Shown piece by piece: positions 8,695 through 16,097 of a stretch of DNA of 64,000 nt; position 1 is the first letter of the stretch; each line of letters begins with the position of its first letter. Where the stretch lies: positions 98,260-162,259 of the forward strand of contig DATDAW010000002.1 in the NCBI GenBank assembly GCA_036525185.1, given 5' to 3'. Below the pieces are notes generated by a model. The model ran no database searches. It was not told where the DNA came from and saw only the letters and a program-made list of their open reading frames with translations. The translations under genes were made by a program, and so were the position numbers. The stretch comes from DATDAW01 sp036525185 (GTDB lineage Bacteria; Verrucomicrobiota; Verrucomicrobiia; Chthoniobacterales; DASVRZ01).

Positions 8695-9435
8695 ATGAAC
8701 AATCGAAAGCTTGAAGGAAAAGTAGCGCTCGTAACCGGTGCTTCCAAAGGGATTGGCGCCGCAATCTCCAGGGCACTGGCAGCGGAAGGCGCTGCCGTCG
8801 TCATCAACTATTCTTCCAGCAGCGAAGCGGCCGAAGCCGTCGTCGGGGAAATCAGTGCTTCTGGCGGAAGAGCCATCGCTGTAAAAGCGAACGTTTCAAG
8901 GAAAGCGGACATCGACGTGCTCCTTTCCGAAACAAAAAAGGCCTTTGGCAAACTGGATATCCTGGTCAACAACGCCGGTGTTTACGCGGCCGAGCCGATT
9001 GGTTCGATCACGGAAGAGAGCTTTCACAAGCATTTCAACTTGAACGTGCTCGGCCTGATTCTCACAACGCAGGAGGCGATTCCATATTTCGGTCCGGAAG
9101 GTGGCGCGATCGTCAACATTAGTTCTGTGGTTGCAAAACTGTGCCCGCCGGGAGTAGCGGTTTACAGTGCCACAAAGGGCGCTGTGGACTCCCTCACCCG
9201 CTCTTTCTCCCGGGAGCTGTCCGGCCGGAATATTCGGGTGAATGCGGTAAATCCCGGCTTGATAGCGACCGAAGGAGTGCATGCCGCGGGTTTCGTTTCG
9301 GATCCTTCGGAACCCAGTCCATTGGGGCGCATTGGCAAACCGGAAGATATAGCACCGATCGTTGTCTTCCTGGCATCAGACGACTCACGTTGGATCAACG
9401 GAGAAGTTCACTATGCGACGGGAAGTTTGATCTGA
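8695..9435 (+). CDS. Short-chain dehydrogenase/reductase (3-oxoacyl-ACP reductase-like)
   Basis: A 246-residue classical SDR: cofactor loop GASKGIG at residues 15-21, NNAG after strand four, catalytic serine in NISSVV, YxxxK as YSATK, and the C-terminal pattern DDSRWINGEV. INYSSSSEAAE after strand two suggests NADP(H) use. An AAGGAG stretch near 8671 is rather far from the ATG for a ribosome-binding site. It is a paralogue of the SDR at 6353-7126. The next gene starts 58 bases downstream on the same strand. Confidence 0.87.
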   Translation: MNNRKLEGKVALVTGASKGIGAAISRALAAEGAAVVINYSSSSEAAEAVVGEISASGGRAIAVKANVSRKADIDVLLSETKKAFGKLDILVNNAGVYAAEPIGSITEESFHKHFNLNVLGLILTTQEAIPYFGPEGGAIVNISSVVAKLCPPGVAVYSATKGAVDSLTRSFSRELSGRNIRVNAVNPGLIATEGVHAAGFVSDPSEPSPLGRIGKPEDIAPIVVFLASDDSRWINGEVHYATGSLI

Positions 9436-9493
9436 GGAATCTTTTCGCGGGGGATATTGACGCTCGAAAAGCGGTAAAAAGCATTCCATACCT

Positions 9494-9964
9494 ATGATGA
9501 ACTTAAATACCTTCACTCTTGTCCATATCCTAATCAGTCTTGCGGGCATCGTATCAGGCCTGGTCGTTCTCGGCGGCTGGTTGGCAGGGAAACATTACAA
9601 ACGTAGATCCTTATTTTTTCTCGCTACTACTGCGATCACAAGTGTTACGGGATTCTTTTTTCCTTTTGCCGGATTTACTCCTGCTTACGCGGTAGGAATC
9701 CTTTCGCTAATTGCCTTGGCGCTGTCCATGTACGCTCTATATGCCCGGAAACTTGCTGGCTCCTGGCGGATGACCTATGTAATCACGGCCCTAACGGCGC
9801 TTTACTTTAACTTTTTCGTTCTCGTCGCCCAGCTCTTTCAGAAGACTCCCGCGTTGAAAGAACTCGCGCCAACGCAGGCTGAGCCTCCGTTTGCGATCTC
9901 ACAAGGACTCGTCTTCATCGGGTTTGTTGTGATGGGTGTGGCGGCCGTTCGGCGTTTTCGCTAG
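9494..9964 (+). CDS. Small four-helix membrane protein, function unknown
   Basis: A 156-residue protein with four predicted membrane helices (about 8-30, 40-58, 65-85 and 95-115) plus a possible fifth at the C-terminus. It begins MMNLNTFTLVHILISLAGIV; the first or second ATG could be used. I do not assign a family. It follows an SDR gene on the same strand at 58 bases, so they may be co-transcribed. Confidence 0.7.
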   Translation: MMNLNTFTLVHILISLAGIVSGLVVLGGWLAGKHYKRRSLFFLATTAITSVTGFFFPFAGFTPAYAVGILSLIALALSMYALYARKLAGSWRMTYVITALTALYFNFFVLVAQLFQKTPALKELAPTQAEPPFAISQGLVFIGFVVMGVAAVRRFR

Positions 9965-10534
9965 AGGCATGAGAGTACTCCAACAGTGACGGTGAGCTAC
10001 GAATTGCTGGATGACGGCGCACGGTTGTAGCGGCGGTCTGTGACAGGCGATCTCTTGGAGAGCCGACGGCAGTCACAGATCGCCGATTACAACCGAATAA
10101 GTCCGCGGCTGAGCTGTCTGATGAGCAGGTGCATGCGCGAGTTCCAGTTCACCGCAATCAAAGGTGCGTTTCTCGCACGACTCGATAATGCGCCAACATT
10201 GCCGTAACAAGCATTGGCACGAAGAGAGCGTAATTGCGATCCACCCGCTGTAACCCCGGCCTGCCCCGCAGACGTTTTAGGATCAGGCCCTGCGCCGCTC
10301 AACCAGCTAAACCATGGCGTATCATCCCCGTCTGCGAAACGAACCGAATCGGGCTTCGAGACAGATCACCGCGAACGATGCGCGGTCCATCTCGAAAAAA
10401 CTGAGTTCAAGTCGGAAGCTGTACTTTCGGCACTTCCATCCGCGGAAGGTTATTTCTTCGAAAAAGATGGCGATAGGCGCGGCGATCTTGGGAGAGTAGC
10501 GCAATGAGAATATTCCTACAGCGATTCAACGGCT
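9965..10534. other. Intergenic stretch with a palindromic repeat but no convincing gene
   Basis: It contains the palindrome at 10023-10094 (annotated separately). Around 10235-10320, read on the minus strand, there is a tRNA-like opening followed by a GGCCTG...CAGGCC hairpin that does not fold into a full tRNA. Open frames of 60-97 codons exist, but none has motifs or coding-like character. The galT promoter must lie toward its end. Confidence 0.5.
10023..10094. repeat. Dispersed palindromic repeat, copy 1 (both arms)
   Basis: The left arm GGTTGTAGCGGCGGTCTGTG and the right arm CAGATCGCCGATTACAACC form an imperfect inverted repeat of about 22 bases per arm around a 27-base centre. The left arm shares its core with single copies at 11531 and 40470. 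It lies between two genes and is not part of an open frame. It behaves like a REP-type extragenic palindrome. Confidence 0.6.
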
Positions 10535-11536
10535 ATGTCTGAGATTCGTGAAAACCGGCTTACCGGTGAATGGGTCATCATCGCTCCCGAGCGGGCGAAG
10601 CGCGGCGGGAATCTCGTGTCAGTAACACCGCGAACGGAAGTCCCTCCCTACGACGCGGGTTGCCCCTTCTGTCGGGGTAACGAAGCGCAGACCGAGATCG
10701 AACGCCTTCGCATTGACGGGGATGATGGGCAATGGGCCCTTCGATCGCTGGTCAACAAGTTCTCGGTCCTATCCCAGACCGGAGAGGTTGCTCAGGAAGG
10801 TTTTGCGGCGCCTGGTGAAGTGCGTGTGAACGCCGTTGGCCTGCACGAAGTGCTCGTCGAGAGTCCGATACATAATGTCACGATGGCCGTGGGCGGCGTC
10901 GCGCATGTGCAGCGAATCTTGAGGGCCTACCGCCACCGGTTCATGGCGTTTTACGCGGACCCGCGTGTGAGGCATGTGATCGTTTTCAAAAATCACGGCG
11001 CGGATGCCGGCGCGTCCCAGCAGCATTCGCATTCCCAGATCGTCGGTCTGCCGATCATTCCCGGCCAGATCGTGGACCGGTTGCATAGTGCACGGCGATT
11101 TTTTGAGGAAAGCGGCCAATGCCTGTCTTGCACGATCGTTGCGCAGGAGCGCGCGCAGGCGAGCAGGATCATCGCCGAGAACGATGACTTTGTGGCGTTC
11201 ATCCCGTACGCAGCGCTGTCGCCGTACCACCTGTGGATTTTCCCGAAAACGCATGGGGCGTGCTTTTCCGAGCAACCGGTCGGGACGCTACCTGCGCTGG
11301 CGGAAGTCCTGCACACTGTTCTCGGCAAGGTTCACGGGCTGTTGGCAAATCCCGCGTTCAATCTGGTTGTCCGTTCACTCGGTCCCCAGGAAAAAGACGT
11401 GCCGCATTTTCATTGGTATCTGTCCATTGTGCCCCGGGTAGTCAAATCGGCGGGCTTCGAGCTCGGCACTGGGATGTATATCAATTCGTCATTGCCCGAG
11501 ACGAATGCACAAGCGCTGAGAGAGTATCCGTTGTAG
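10535..11536 (+). CDS. galT: Galactose-1-phosphate uridylyltransferase
   Basis: A 333-residue HIT-superfamily nucleotidyl transferase of the Leloir pathway, exchanging UMP between UDP-glucose and galactose-1-phosphate in the cytoplasm. CPFC (43-46) is the first zinc pair. The active-site region NHGADAGASQQHSHSQ carries HSH at 164-166, where the family usually has HPH with the second histidine as nucleophile. The C-terminal part has PHFHWYL. No other gal genes are adjacent. The final codons TTG TAG lie inside a dispersed repeat, so the present C-terminus was probably shaped by the repeat insertion. Some relatives act on other sugar-1-phosphates, so the exact substrate is not certain. Confidence 0.88.
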   Translation: MSEIRENRLTGEWVIIAPERAKRGGNLVSVTPRTEVPPYDAGCPFCRGNEAQTEIERLRIDGDDGQWALRSLVNKFSVLSQTGEVAQEGFAAPGEVRVNAVGLHEVLVESPIHNVTMAVGGVAHVQRILRAYRHRFMAFYADPRVRHVIVFKNHGADAGASQQHSHSQIVGLPIIPGQIVDRLHSARRFFEESGQCLSCTIVAQERAQASRIIAENDDFVAFIPYAALSPYHLWIFPKTHGACFSEQPVGTLPALAEVLHTVLGKVHGLLANPAFNLVVRSLGPQEKDVPHFHWYLSIVPRVVKSAGFELGTGMYINSSLPETNAQALREYPL

Positions 11537-11557
11537 CGGCGGTCTATGACCGTCCGC
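11531..11557 (+). repeat. Dispersed palindromic repeat, copy 2 (single arm)
   Basis: TTGTAGCGGCGGTCTATGAC and the following CGTCCGC match the arm of copy 1 at 10025. The first six bases are the last sense codon and stop codon of galT. Confidence 0.6.
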
Positions 11558-11699
11558 TGTTCTTTTTCCATCCGGAAACCGGCAAAATCTGCGAATCCGG
11601 AATGGCGACTCTGTTCTGAACCTTGCGAGCCCGGTTTGCCGTTTGCGTCCAGCCCAGGACGGGCAGACGGTTTGTCGAACAGAAAGTGAGTCTCTTACT

Positions 11700-11906
11700 A
11701 TGAACAGCGAGATTCGATTCGATGAGAATGCAGCCTGTGATCGATGCGGACAGTCCGGTGCGTATCAGGTCGAAGGCGAGAGCCTCTGTGCCGAGTGTAT
11801 CAGTGCGCGCGGTTCGTGTTGTCTGGAGTTCGGAAGCGATGACCTTTGGTGTTTCGATGACGAAATGCCGGGGCCCAAAACAGGCGGCCCGACCTCCCAT
11901 GAATGA
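11700..11906 (+). CDS. Small zinc-ribbon-like protein, function unknown
   Basis: A 68-residue acidic protein. Two CxxC pairs (CDRCG near residue 13 and CAEC near 31) plus a later CC suggest one zinc-binding ribbon. The start is ATG at 11700; an upstream extension to 11643 is possible but adds poor sequence. Its 3' end overlaps the next gene by 8 bases (ATG at 11899, stop ending 11906), so the two are probably translated together. I do not recognise the family. Confidence 0.6.
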   Translation: MNSEIRFDENAACDRCGQSGAYQVEGESLCAECISARGSCCLEFGSDDLWCFDDEMPGPKTGGPTSHE

Positions 11907-12384
11907 AATTTTCGATCGCATTCTGACGTTCAATCTTGTCGGCAGCACAGTGGTCTTCTTCGTGGCCGCCCGAATTTATCTGTGGCCGCGCTTCGACACG
12001 CTTTCCGCTAGTCACATTGTAATCCCCATTTTGCTTCTTCATTCGTTCCGGCATTTGGGTCTTATGTTTCTCACGACGGGGGCAATTTATCCGGGGATGC
12101 CCTCCCAATTTGCGTATCCCGCCGCTATTGGTGATTTGATTGCGGCGATTCTTGCGTTCGCTTCGCTCTTCATGCTGCTTCGCAGATCGGCGGCAGCGGG
12201 AGCCTTTCTCTGGGCGTTCAATATCTTTGGAAGCTTGGATCTGGTAGCTGCTATTGTGCTGGCGACGGTATACAACGCTCCGATTCACATGGGGCCGGCT
12301 TATTGGATCCCCGCTTTTTGGGTTCCGGCACTCCTGGTCACCCACTATATTTTATTTATCCTCCTCGTAAGAAGACGGATTTGA
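11899..12384 (+). CDS. Multi-pass membrane protein, function unknown
   Basis: A 161-residue protein with four to five membrane helices (about 8-28, 38-60, 70-95, 100-120 and 133-155). The start ATG at 11899 lies inside the end of the preceding zinc-ribbon gene. A conserved-looking stretch is HSFRHLGLMFLTTGAIYPG. I cannot name the family. Coupling with the tiny zinc-ribbon protein is the main clue to its function. Confidence 0.68.
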   Translation: MNEIFDRILTFNLVGSTVVFFVAARIYLWPRFDTLSASHIVIPILLLHSFRHLGLMFLTTGAIYPGMPSQFAYPAAIGDLIAAILAFASLFMLLRRSAAAGAFLWAFNIFGSLDLVAAIVLATVYNAPIHMGPAYWIPAFWVPALLVTHYILFILLVRRRI

Positions 12385-12511
12385 ACCAAATCCGACGGGG
12401 CGACCGATCTTGGTCGCGGATTTGCTTGGGCGCCGGGCAATTCCGTTGACGAGATCGTTTTAGAGTATCCGCCTTGACCAGCCGGAATTTCGTTGCGAGT
12501 TCTGGAATTTG

Positions 12512-13426
12512 ATGACTTCCTTTTGGTGCGAACATCAGATCAATCTGTCCGAAACCGAATGGCTTGCCTGTCAGGCGGCGCATGAACATCGCGTCCTGAG
12601 GTGGATCGAACCGCATCTGAACAGGTCATCTCGCAATGAGCGGCATCCCGTTTACGATTTTCTCTTTGAATATTACTCGTTGCGGCCTGGCCAGTTGCTG
12701 CGCTGGCACCCGGGAATCGGCATAGCGCTTCAGGGGACGAGGGCTTTCGATCGTCTCGGGTGGAGCGCTTATACGGAGACGCCCGAAGGCGTGGCCTCAA
12801 ACGCCCACGCATGGAAGCCGGATCGGCGCCCTTTCGTTAAATGGCTGTTGAATTTGTTGCAGGCCACCACCGGGCGCCCCGGACATTTCGGCTGCTTCGG
12901 CCTACATGAGTGGGCCATGGTTTACCGGACTCCGCAAGTGCGCCACGGAAAATGGCCGCTTCGCTTTTCCCAGGCCGAGATCGCCCGGATCGTCGATGCG
13001 CAGCCTGTGCGGTGTACGCATTACGACGCGTTTAGGTTTTTCACGGCTGAAGCCCGGCCGCTCAACCGCTGGCAACTCGCGCGCGAAACGACATCAGAGT
13101 TCGAACAACCCGGCTGTCTGCACGCAAACATGGACCTGTATAAATGGGCTTACAAACTCACCCCATTTGCTCCGTCTGAATTGGTCGCGGACGCCTTTGA
13201 ACTCGCGATGGAAATTCGTGAAGCAGATATGCGGGCCAGTCCTTATGATCTACGGGCACTCGGGTTCGCGCCGATCGCCATCGAGACTCCGGAGGGTCGT
13301 GCCGAATATGAACGGCTCCAGCGTTGTTTCTCTGAACGAGCCGCCCCGGTGCGCTTCCGCCTTATCTCCGTCTGCAAACGCCTCTTGCAGACGTGGGAGC
13401 AACGTAACCCATTGTCACCTGGATAG
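12512..13426 (+). CDS. Conserved protein usually labelled 3-methyladenine DNA glycosylase; function not shown
   Basis: A 304-residue soluble protein with distinctive motifs HPVYDFLFEYYSLRPGQLLR, then WHPG near residue 48-70, and CFGLHEWAMVY near 129-140. From memory, proteins with these motifs are common in actinobacteria and some other soil bacteria and are often annotated 3-methyladenine DNA glycosylase. I see no helix-hairpin-helix or AlkA/Tag active site to support that. The start is ATG 12512 (TTG 12509 is adjacent). It is transcribed alone; the next gene is convergent. Confidence 0.65.
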   Translation: MTSFWCEHQINLSETEWLACQAAHEHRVLRWIEPHLNRSSRNERHPVYDFLFEYYSLRPGQLLRWHPGIGIALQGTRAFDRLGWSAYTETPEGVASNAHAWKPDRRPFVKWLLNLLQATTGRPGHFGCFGLHEWAMVYRTPQVRHGKWPLRFSQAEIARIVDAQPVRCTHYDAFRFFTAEARPLNRWQLARETTSEFEQPGCLHANMDLYKWAYKLTPFAPSELVADAFELAMEIREADMRASPYDLRALGFAPIAIETPEGRAEYERLQRCFSERAAPVRFRLISVCKRLLQTWEQRNPLSPG

Positions 13427-13437
13427 GCAGAATTCGA

Positions 13438-13875
13438 CTAGCCGCCTTGGGAGCCGTCCCGGAAACGTGCAGCGGAGCCGTCCTCGAGTTGCCTGCGGAT
13501 ATCTTCCAGCAATCCATGCAGAACTCGCGGGTCAAACGGCTTTACCAGGTGCCGCACGAAACCGGCCGCTCGACTCCGTTCCAAATCCCGTTCCGCGCTG
13601 AAACCACTGATCGCGATGGCCGTAAACATTCGTCGCTGACTCAGTTTCACCAGTAACTGCCAGCCGTCGCCGTCCGGCAATCCGAGGTCGCTTACCAGGA
13701 CATCAAACGGTTCCTGCTCGGCCGCCTTTAGGGCGTGTTGTGCCGAGCTCGCCGGAATGACCGTATAGCCTCGCCGCCGCATCCAGGTGCCGATCGATCT
13801 CAGGCTGTCCGGGTGATCGTCCACCAGTAGGATTCGGAGGCCGCGCATCCCGTCTTTGGCAGAGGGTTTGAGCAT
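13438..13875 (-). CDS. Single-domain response regulator (REC only)
   Basis: A 145-residue receiver domain with no output domain. Acidic pocket DD at 19-20, phosphoacceptor D63 in VSDLGLPDGDGW, the conserved switch residue in AISGFS, and K112 in LVKPFD are all present, so it should be phosphorylatable. No histidine kinase is nearby. Start chosen at ATG 13875, just ahead of the first strand; a longer frame reaches 13935. The receiver is of the type also seen as the C-terminal domain of hybrid kinases. Confidence 0.82.
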   Translation of the reverse strand: MLKPSAKDGMRGLRILLVDDHPDSLRSIGTWMRRRGYTVIPASSAQHALKAAEQEPFDVLVSDLGLPDGDGWQLLVKLSQRRMFTAIAISGFSAERDLERSRAAGFVRHLVKPFDPRVLHGLLEDIRRQLEDGSAARFRDGSQGG

Positions 13876-14112
13876 TATTGCAATCGGTCGGTTTGGAATT
13901 TGGAAATGCCAGGCCGGGCGCGTCTCCTTTCTCATCAGTGCATCGTTTGGCGCGCGTCTAACGGTTTTCTCTCAATTTGAACACCTTGAACTTCTCATGC
14001 CGTCTTCAGGACGAGCGGGCAAAAGTGTCAATTCGCAGCATTCCTGTCGGCGTGAGCAGTTACGGCAGGAAACCGCAAGCTTTTTCGTAAAATTTCGCCG
14101 CCTTTTCCCGCG

Positions 14113-14149
14113 TTTTTGGTTGACCAAAAATTCGTCTTGGTGGCATAAA
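14113..14149 (+). promoter_or_regulatory. Putative promoter of the dcw cluster
   Basis: A -35-like TTGACC (14120-14125) and a -10-like CATAAA (14144-14149) are separated by 18 bases. The -35 lies in the inverted repeat TTTTTGG-TTGA-CCAAAAA (14113-14130), possibly another regulator site. The start of mraZ is 46 bases downstream of the -10. The -10 is weak, as expected for a regulated promoter. Confidence 0.45.
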
Positions 14150-14179
14150 GTGGGGCATGGTGGCGCGGAATGGAGTGAA
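14140..14179 (+). promoter_or_regulatory. MraZ-type operator: four boxes at exact 10-base spacing
   Basis: GTGGC, GTGGG, GTGGC and ATGGA begin at 14140, 14150, 14160 and 14170, each followed by a 5-base spacer. MraZ proteins studied elsewhere bind direct repeats of TGGGN-like pentamers spaced by 5 bases in front of mraZ. These boxes overlap the predicted -10 and lie just ahead of mraZ, so autorepression is the natural reading. Confidence 0.65.
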
Positions 14180-14194
14180 CTGCGCCTAAATCCC

Positions 14195-14650
14195 ATGGAA
14201 TCCACCGCAAAACCACATCCCATGTACGCCGGCAGCTACCGGCACACGGTCGATCCGAAGAACCGGATCACCGTGCCCGTGCGATGGCGCCGCGGTGAGG
14301 TCGAGGATTTCCACATCTTTCCGGAGCAGCACAAACGCTTTCTCATCGTCGCTCCGCCCGAGGAATTCCGCCGATTCGGCGAAAGCATCCAGAGCGACCC
14401 GAACATCTCCGAGGAAGACAAGCGCAAGTTTCTCCGCCGCTATTACGCCGACGCCAGGGATGCTTCGACAGACAAACAGGGACGCCTTGTCCTGCCTGAG
14501 GAACACAGCCGCAAGGTCAGTCTCGGCACCGATGTCGTCCTCGCCGGCAGCAATAGCCGAATCGAAATCTGGAATGCTGAAGCCTGGAATACCGCCCTCG
14601 AAGCGGAGGATGAAGCATTCCGCAAGGTAGCCGACCGAAAAGGGCTGTAA
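14195..14650 (+). CDS. mraZ: Transcriptional regulator MraZ
   Basis: A 151-residue protein with the two AbrB-like halves of MraZ: YRHTVDPKNRITVPVRWRRG at about 15-34, and ASTDKQGRLVLPEEHSR near 90-106. MraZ is a ring-shaped DNA-binding protein that represses the dcw operon and often itself. It is the first gene of the cluster, and its likely operator lies directly upstream at 14140-14179. Start at ATG 14195; the longer in-frame extension to 13856 crosses that operator and has no coding character. Confidence 0.92.
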   Translation: MESTAKPHPMYAGSYRHTVDPKNRITVPVRWRRGEVEDFHIFPEQHKRFLIVAPPEEFRRFGESIQSDPNISEEDKRKFLRRYYADARDASTDKQGRLVLPEEHSRKVSLGTDVVLAGSNSRIEIWNAEAWNTALEAEDEAFRKVADRKGL

Positions 14651-14746
14651 CTTCCTATCCCGCAATGAGCGCGCAAATGATCCACCGGAACCAAGAAATC
14701 CGGTCCTCGCGCGAGAGCGGGAACCGACCAGACAAAAACCAACGCC

Positions 14747-15724
14747 ATGAATCAACTGAGATTATCGTGCCCAGCCTGGCCCATGACGCCTGACCTGGAG
14801 AGCTCTGGTGCCCCGTACCACACCCCCGTGTTGGCGCGCGAGATCGTGGAAGCGCTGCAGCCGGCACCCGGCAAGCTTATCGTCGATGGCACGCTTGGGG
14901 GTGGCGGTCACACGGAACTTTTCCTGCGCGCCGGCGCACAGGTGATTGGGATGGACCAGGACGACGAGGCCCTCGCTTTTGCCAAAAATCGACTGGAACA
15001 GTTCGGTGAGGCTTTTCATCCGGTAAAATCGAATTTCCGTCACATTGACCGGGTGCTCGCCGAACTTGCTGTGGAGAAAGTCGACGGCGTCCTCCTGGAC
15101 ATCGGCGTTTCCTCCCATCAACTCGACGAAGCCGAGCGCGGTTTCAGTTTCCAGGCCAATGGTCCGCTTGACATGCGGATGGACCGCACCCAACCCAGAT
15201 CGGCGGCCGATATCGTCAACGGCGCTGACCTGGAGGAAATGGTTCGGATTTTCCGCGTTTACGGCGAGGCCGAGAATGCCGTGCGGATTGCCCGGAAACT
15301 GATCGTCCGCCGTGCTGTGAAACCATTTGTAGATACCGCCGACCTTGCGGCTGCGGTCGAGGAAGTTTCTCCTCGCCGTGGCCGCAAACATCCGGCCACC
15401 CAAATTTTCCAGGCCCTGCGAATCGCGGTAAACGACGAGCTCGGTGCGCTCGCAGATGCTCTCGAAAAAGTTCCCGCTCTTTTGAATACAGGCGGCCGAT
15501 TTGGCGTCATCACTTTCCATTCTCTGGAAGACCGCATGGTCAAAAACAATTTCCGTGACCACAGCCAGCCCGTCCTGGACCGGCCCGAATGGCCGGCTCC
15601 CCGTCCGAACCCGGATTGCTTTTACCGTCTGGTTTCGCGCAAGGGGATCACCGCCTCCGAAGAAGAACGAACCGCCAACCCGCGCGCCCGCAGCGCAACG
15701 CTCCGTATCGTAGAAAGGACCTAA
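14747..15724 (+). CDS. rsmH: 16S rRNA (cytosine-1402-N4)-methyltransferase
   Basis: A 325-residue SAM-dependent methyltransferase that modifies C1402 of 16S rRNA in the ribosomal P site. YHTPVLARE begins the domain, and the SAM motif DGTLGGGGHTE is at 47-57. LLDIGVSSHQLDEAERGFSF and LDMRMD follow, all strongly family-specific. The C-terminal end NPRARSATLRIVER is also typical. It is 96 bases after mraZ. An in-frame ATG at 14783 would shorten the N-terminus by 12 residues and is also plausible. Confidence 0.94.
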   Translation: MNQLRLSCPAWPMTPDLESSGAPYHTPVLAREIVEALQPAPGKLIVDGTLGGGGHTELFLRAGAQVIGMDQDDEALAFAKNRLEQFGEAFHPVKSNFRHIDRVLAELAVEKVDGVLLDIGVSSHQLDEAERGFSFQANGPLDMRMDRTQPRSAADIVNGADLEEMVRIFRVYGEAENAVRIARKLIVRRAVKPFVDTADLAAAVEEVSPRRGRKHPATQIFQALRIAVNDELGALADALEKVPALLNTGGRFGVITFHSLEDRMVKNNFRDHSQPVLDRPEWPAPRPNPDCFYRLVSRKGITASEEERTANPRARSATLRIVERT

Positions 15725-15725
15725 C

Positions 15726-16097
15726 ATGACCCGCAATCGCCGCAAACATGAAAACTCCGTCCGTGTCGCCGCCGTCATTTGGTGGGTTCTCGTTTTTTCA
15801 GGTCTGGGCGGGCTCGGCTTGTCTTACGTTTACATTAAGAACCAGACCATCGCCTGCGGCGAAGAACGTCGAAAGCTCGAGCGCGAGCTGCGCGATTTTT
15901 CCGACCGGAGCAACACGCTCCAGCAACAGATTACCGCGGAAAGTTCGCGCCTCACGCTCGATCGAAAACTGGCATCCGGCTACATCCAGATGATAGAGAT
16001 TGATCCTATTCGGATCGTTCGTCTCGACGGTTCCAACCCGGTTGTTGCCGAGCAGAACTCCGCCCACGAACCTCCGCAGATTTACGCCCGGCAGTAA
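15726..16097 (+). CDS. FtsL-like division protein (bitopic, coiled coil)
   Basis: A 123-residue protein with a short basic cytoplasmic tail, one membrane helix at about 14-36 and a periplasmic coiled-coil-like stretch at about 42-80 rich in Glu, Arg and Leu. This is the architecture of FtsL, which with FtsB and FtsQ activates FtsWI septal synthesis. Sequence conservation of FtsL is poor, so the call rests on topology and on its place between rsmH and ftsI, where ftsL normally lies. It starts 1 base after the rsmH stop and its TAA overlaps the ftsI ATG (TAATG). Confidence 0.75.
   Translation: MTRNRRKHENSVRVAAVIWWVLVFSGLGGLGLSYVYIKNQTIACGEERRKLERELRDFSDRSNTLQQQITAESSRLTLDRKLASGYIQMIEIDPIRIVRLDGSNPVVAEQNSAHEPPQIYARQ

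Noticed and set aside
10230..10320. tRNA-like sequence on the minus strand (D-arm-like TTTAGCTGGTTGAGCG, later GGGGTTACAGCGGG)
   Set aside because: The acceptor ends do not pair and there is no normal anticodon arm; only a GGCCTG/CAGGCC hairpin folds. At most a tRNA remnant.
13856..14194. N-terminal extension of mraZ in the same frame
   Set aside because: It crosses the promoter and MraZ boxes and does not resemble MraZ; the ATG at 14195 gives the normal length.
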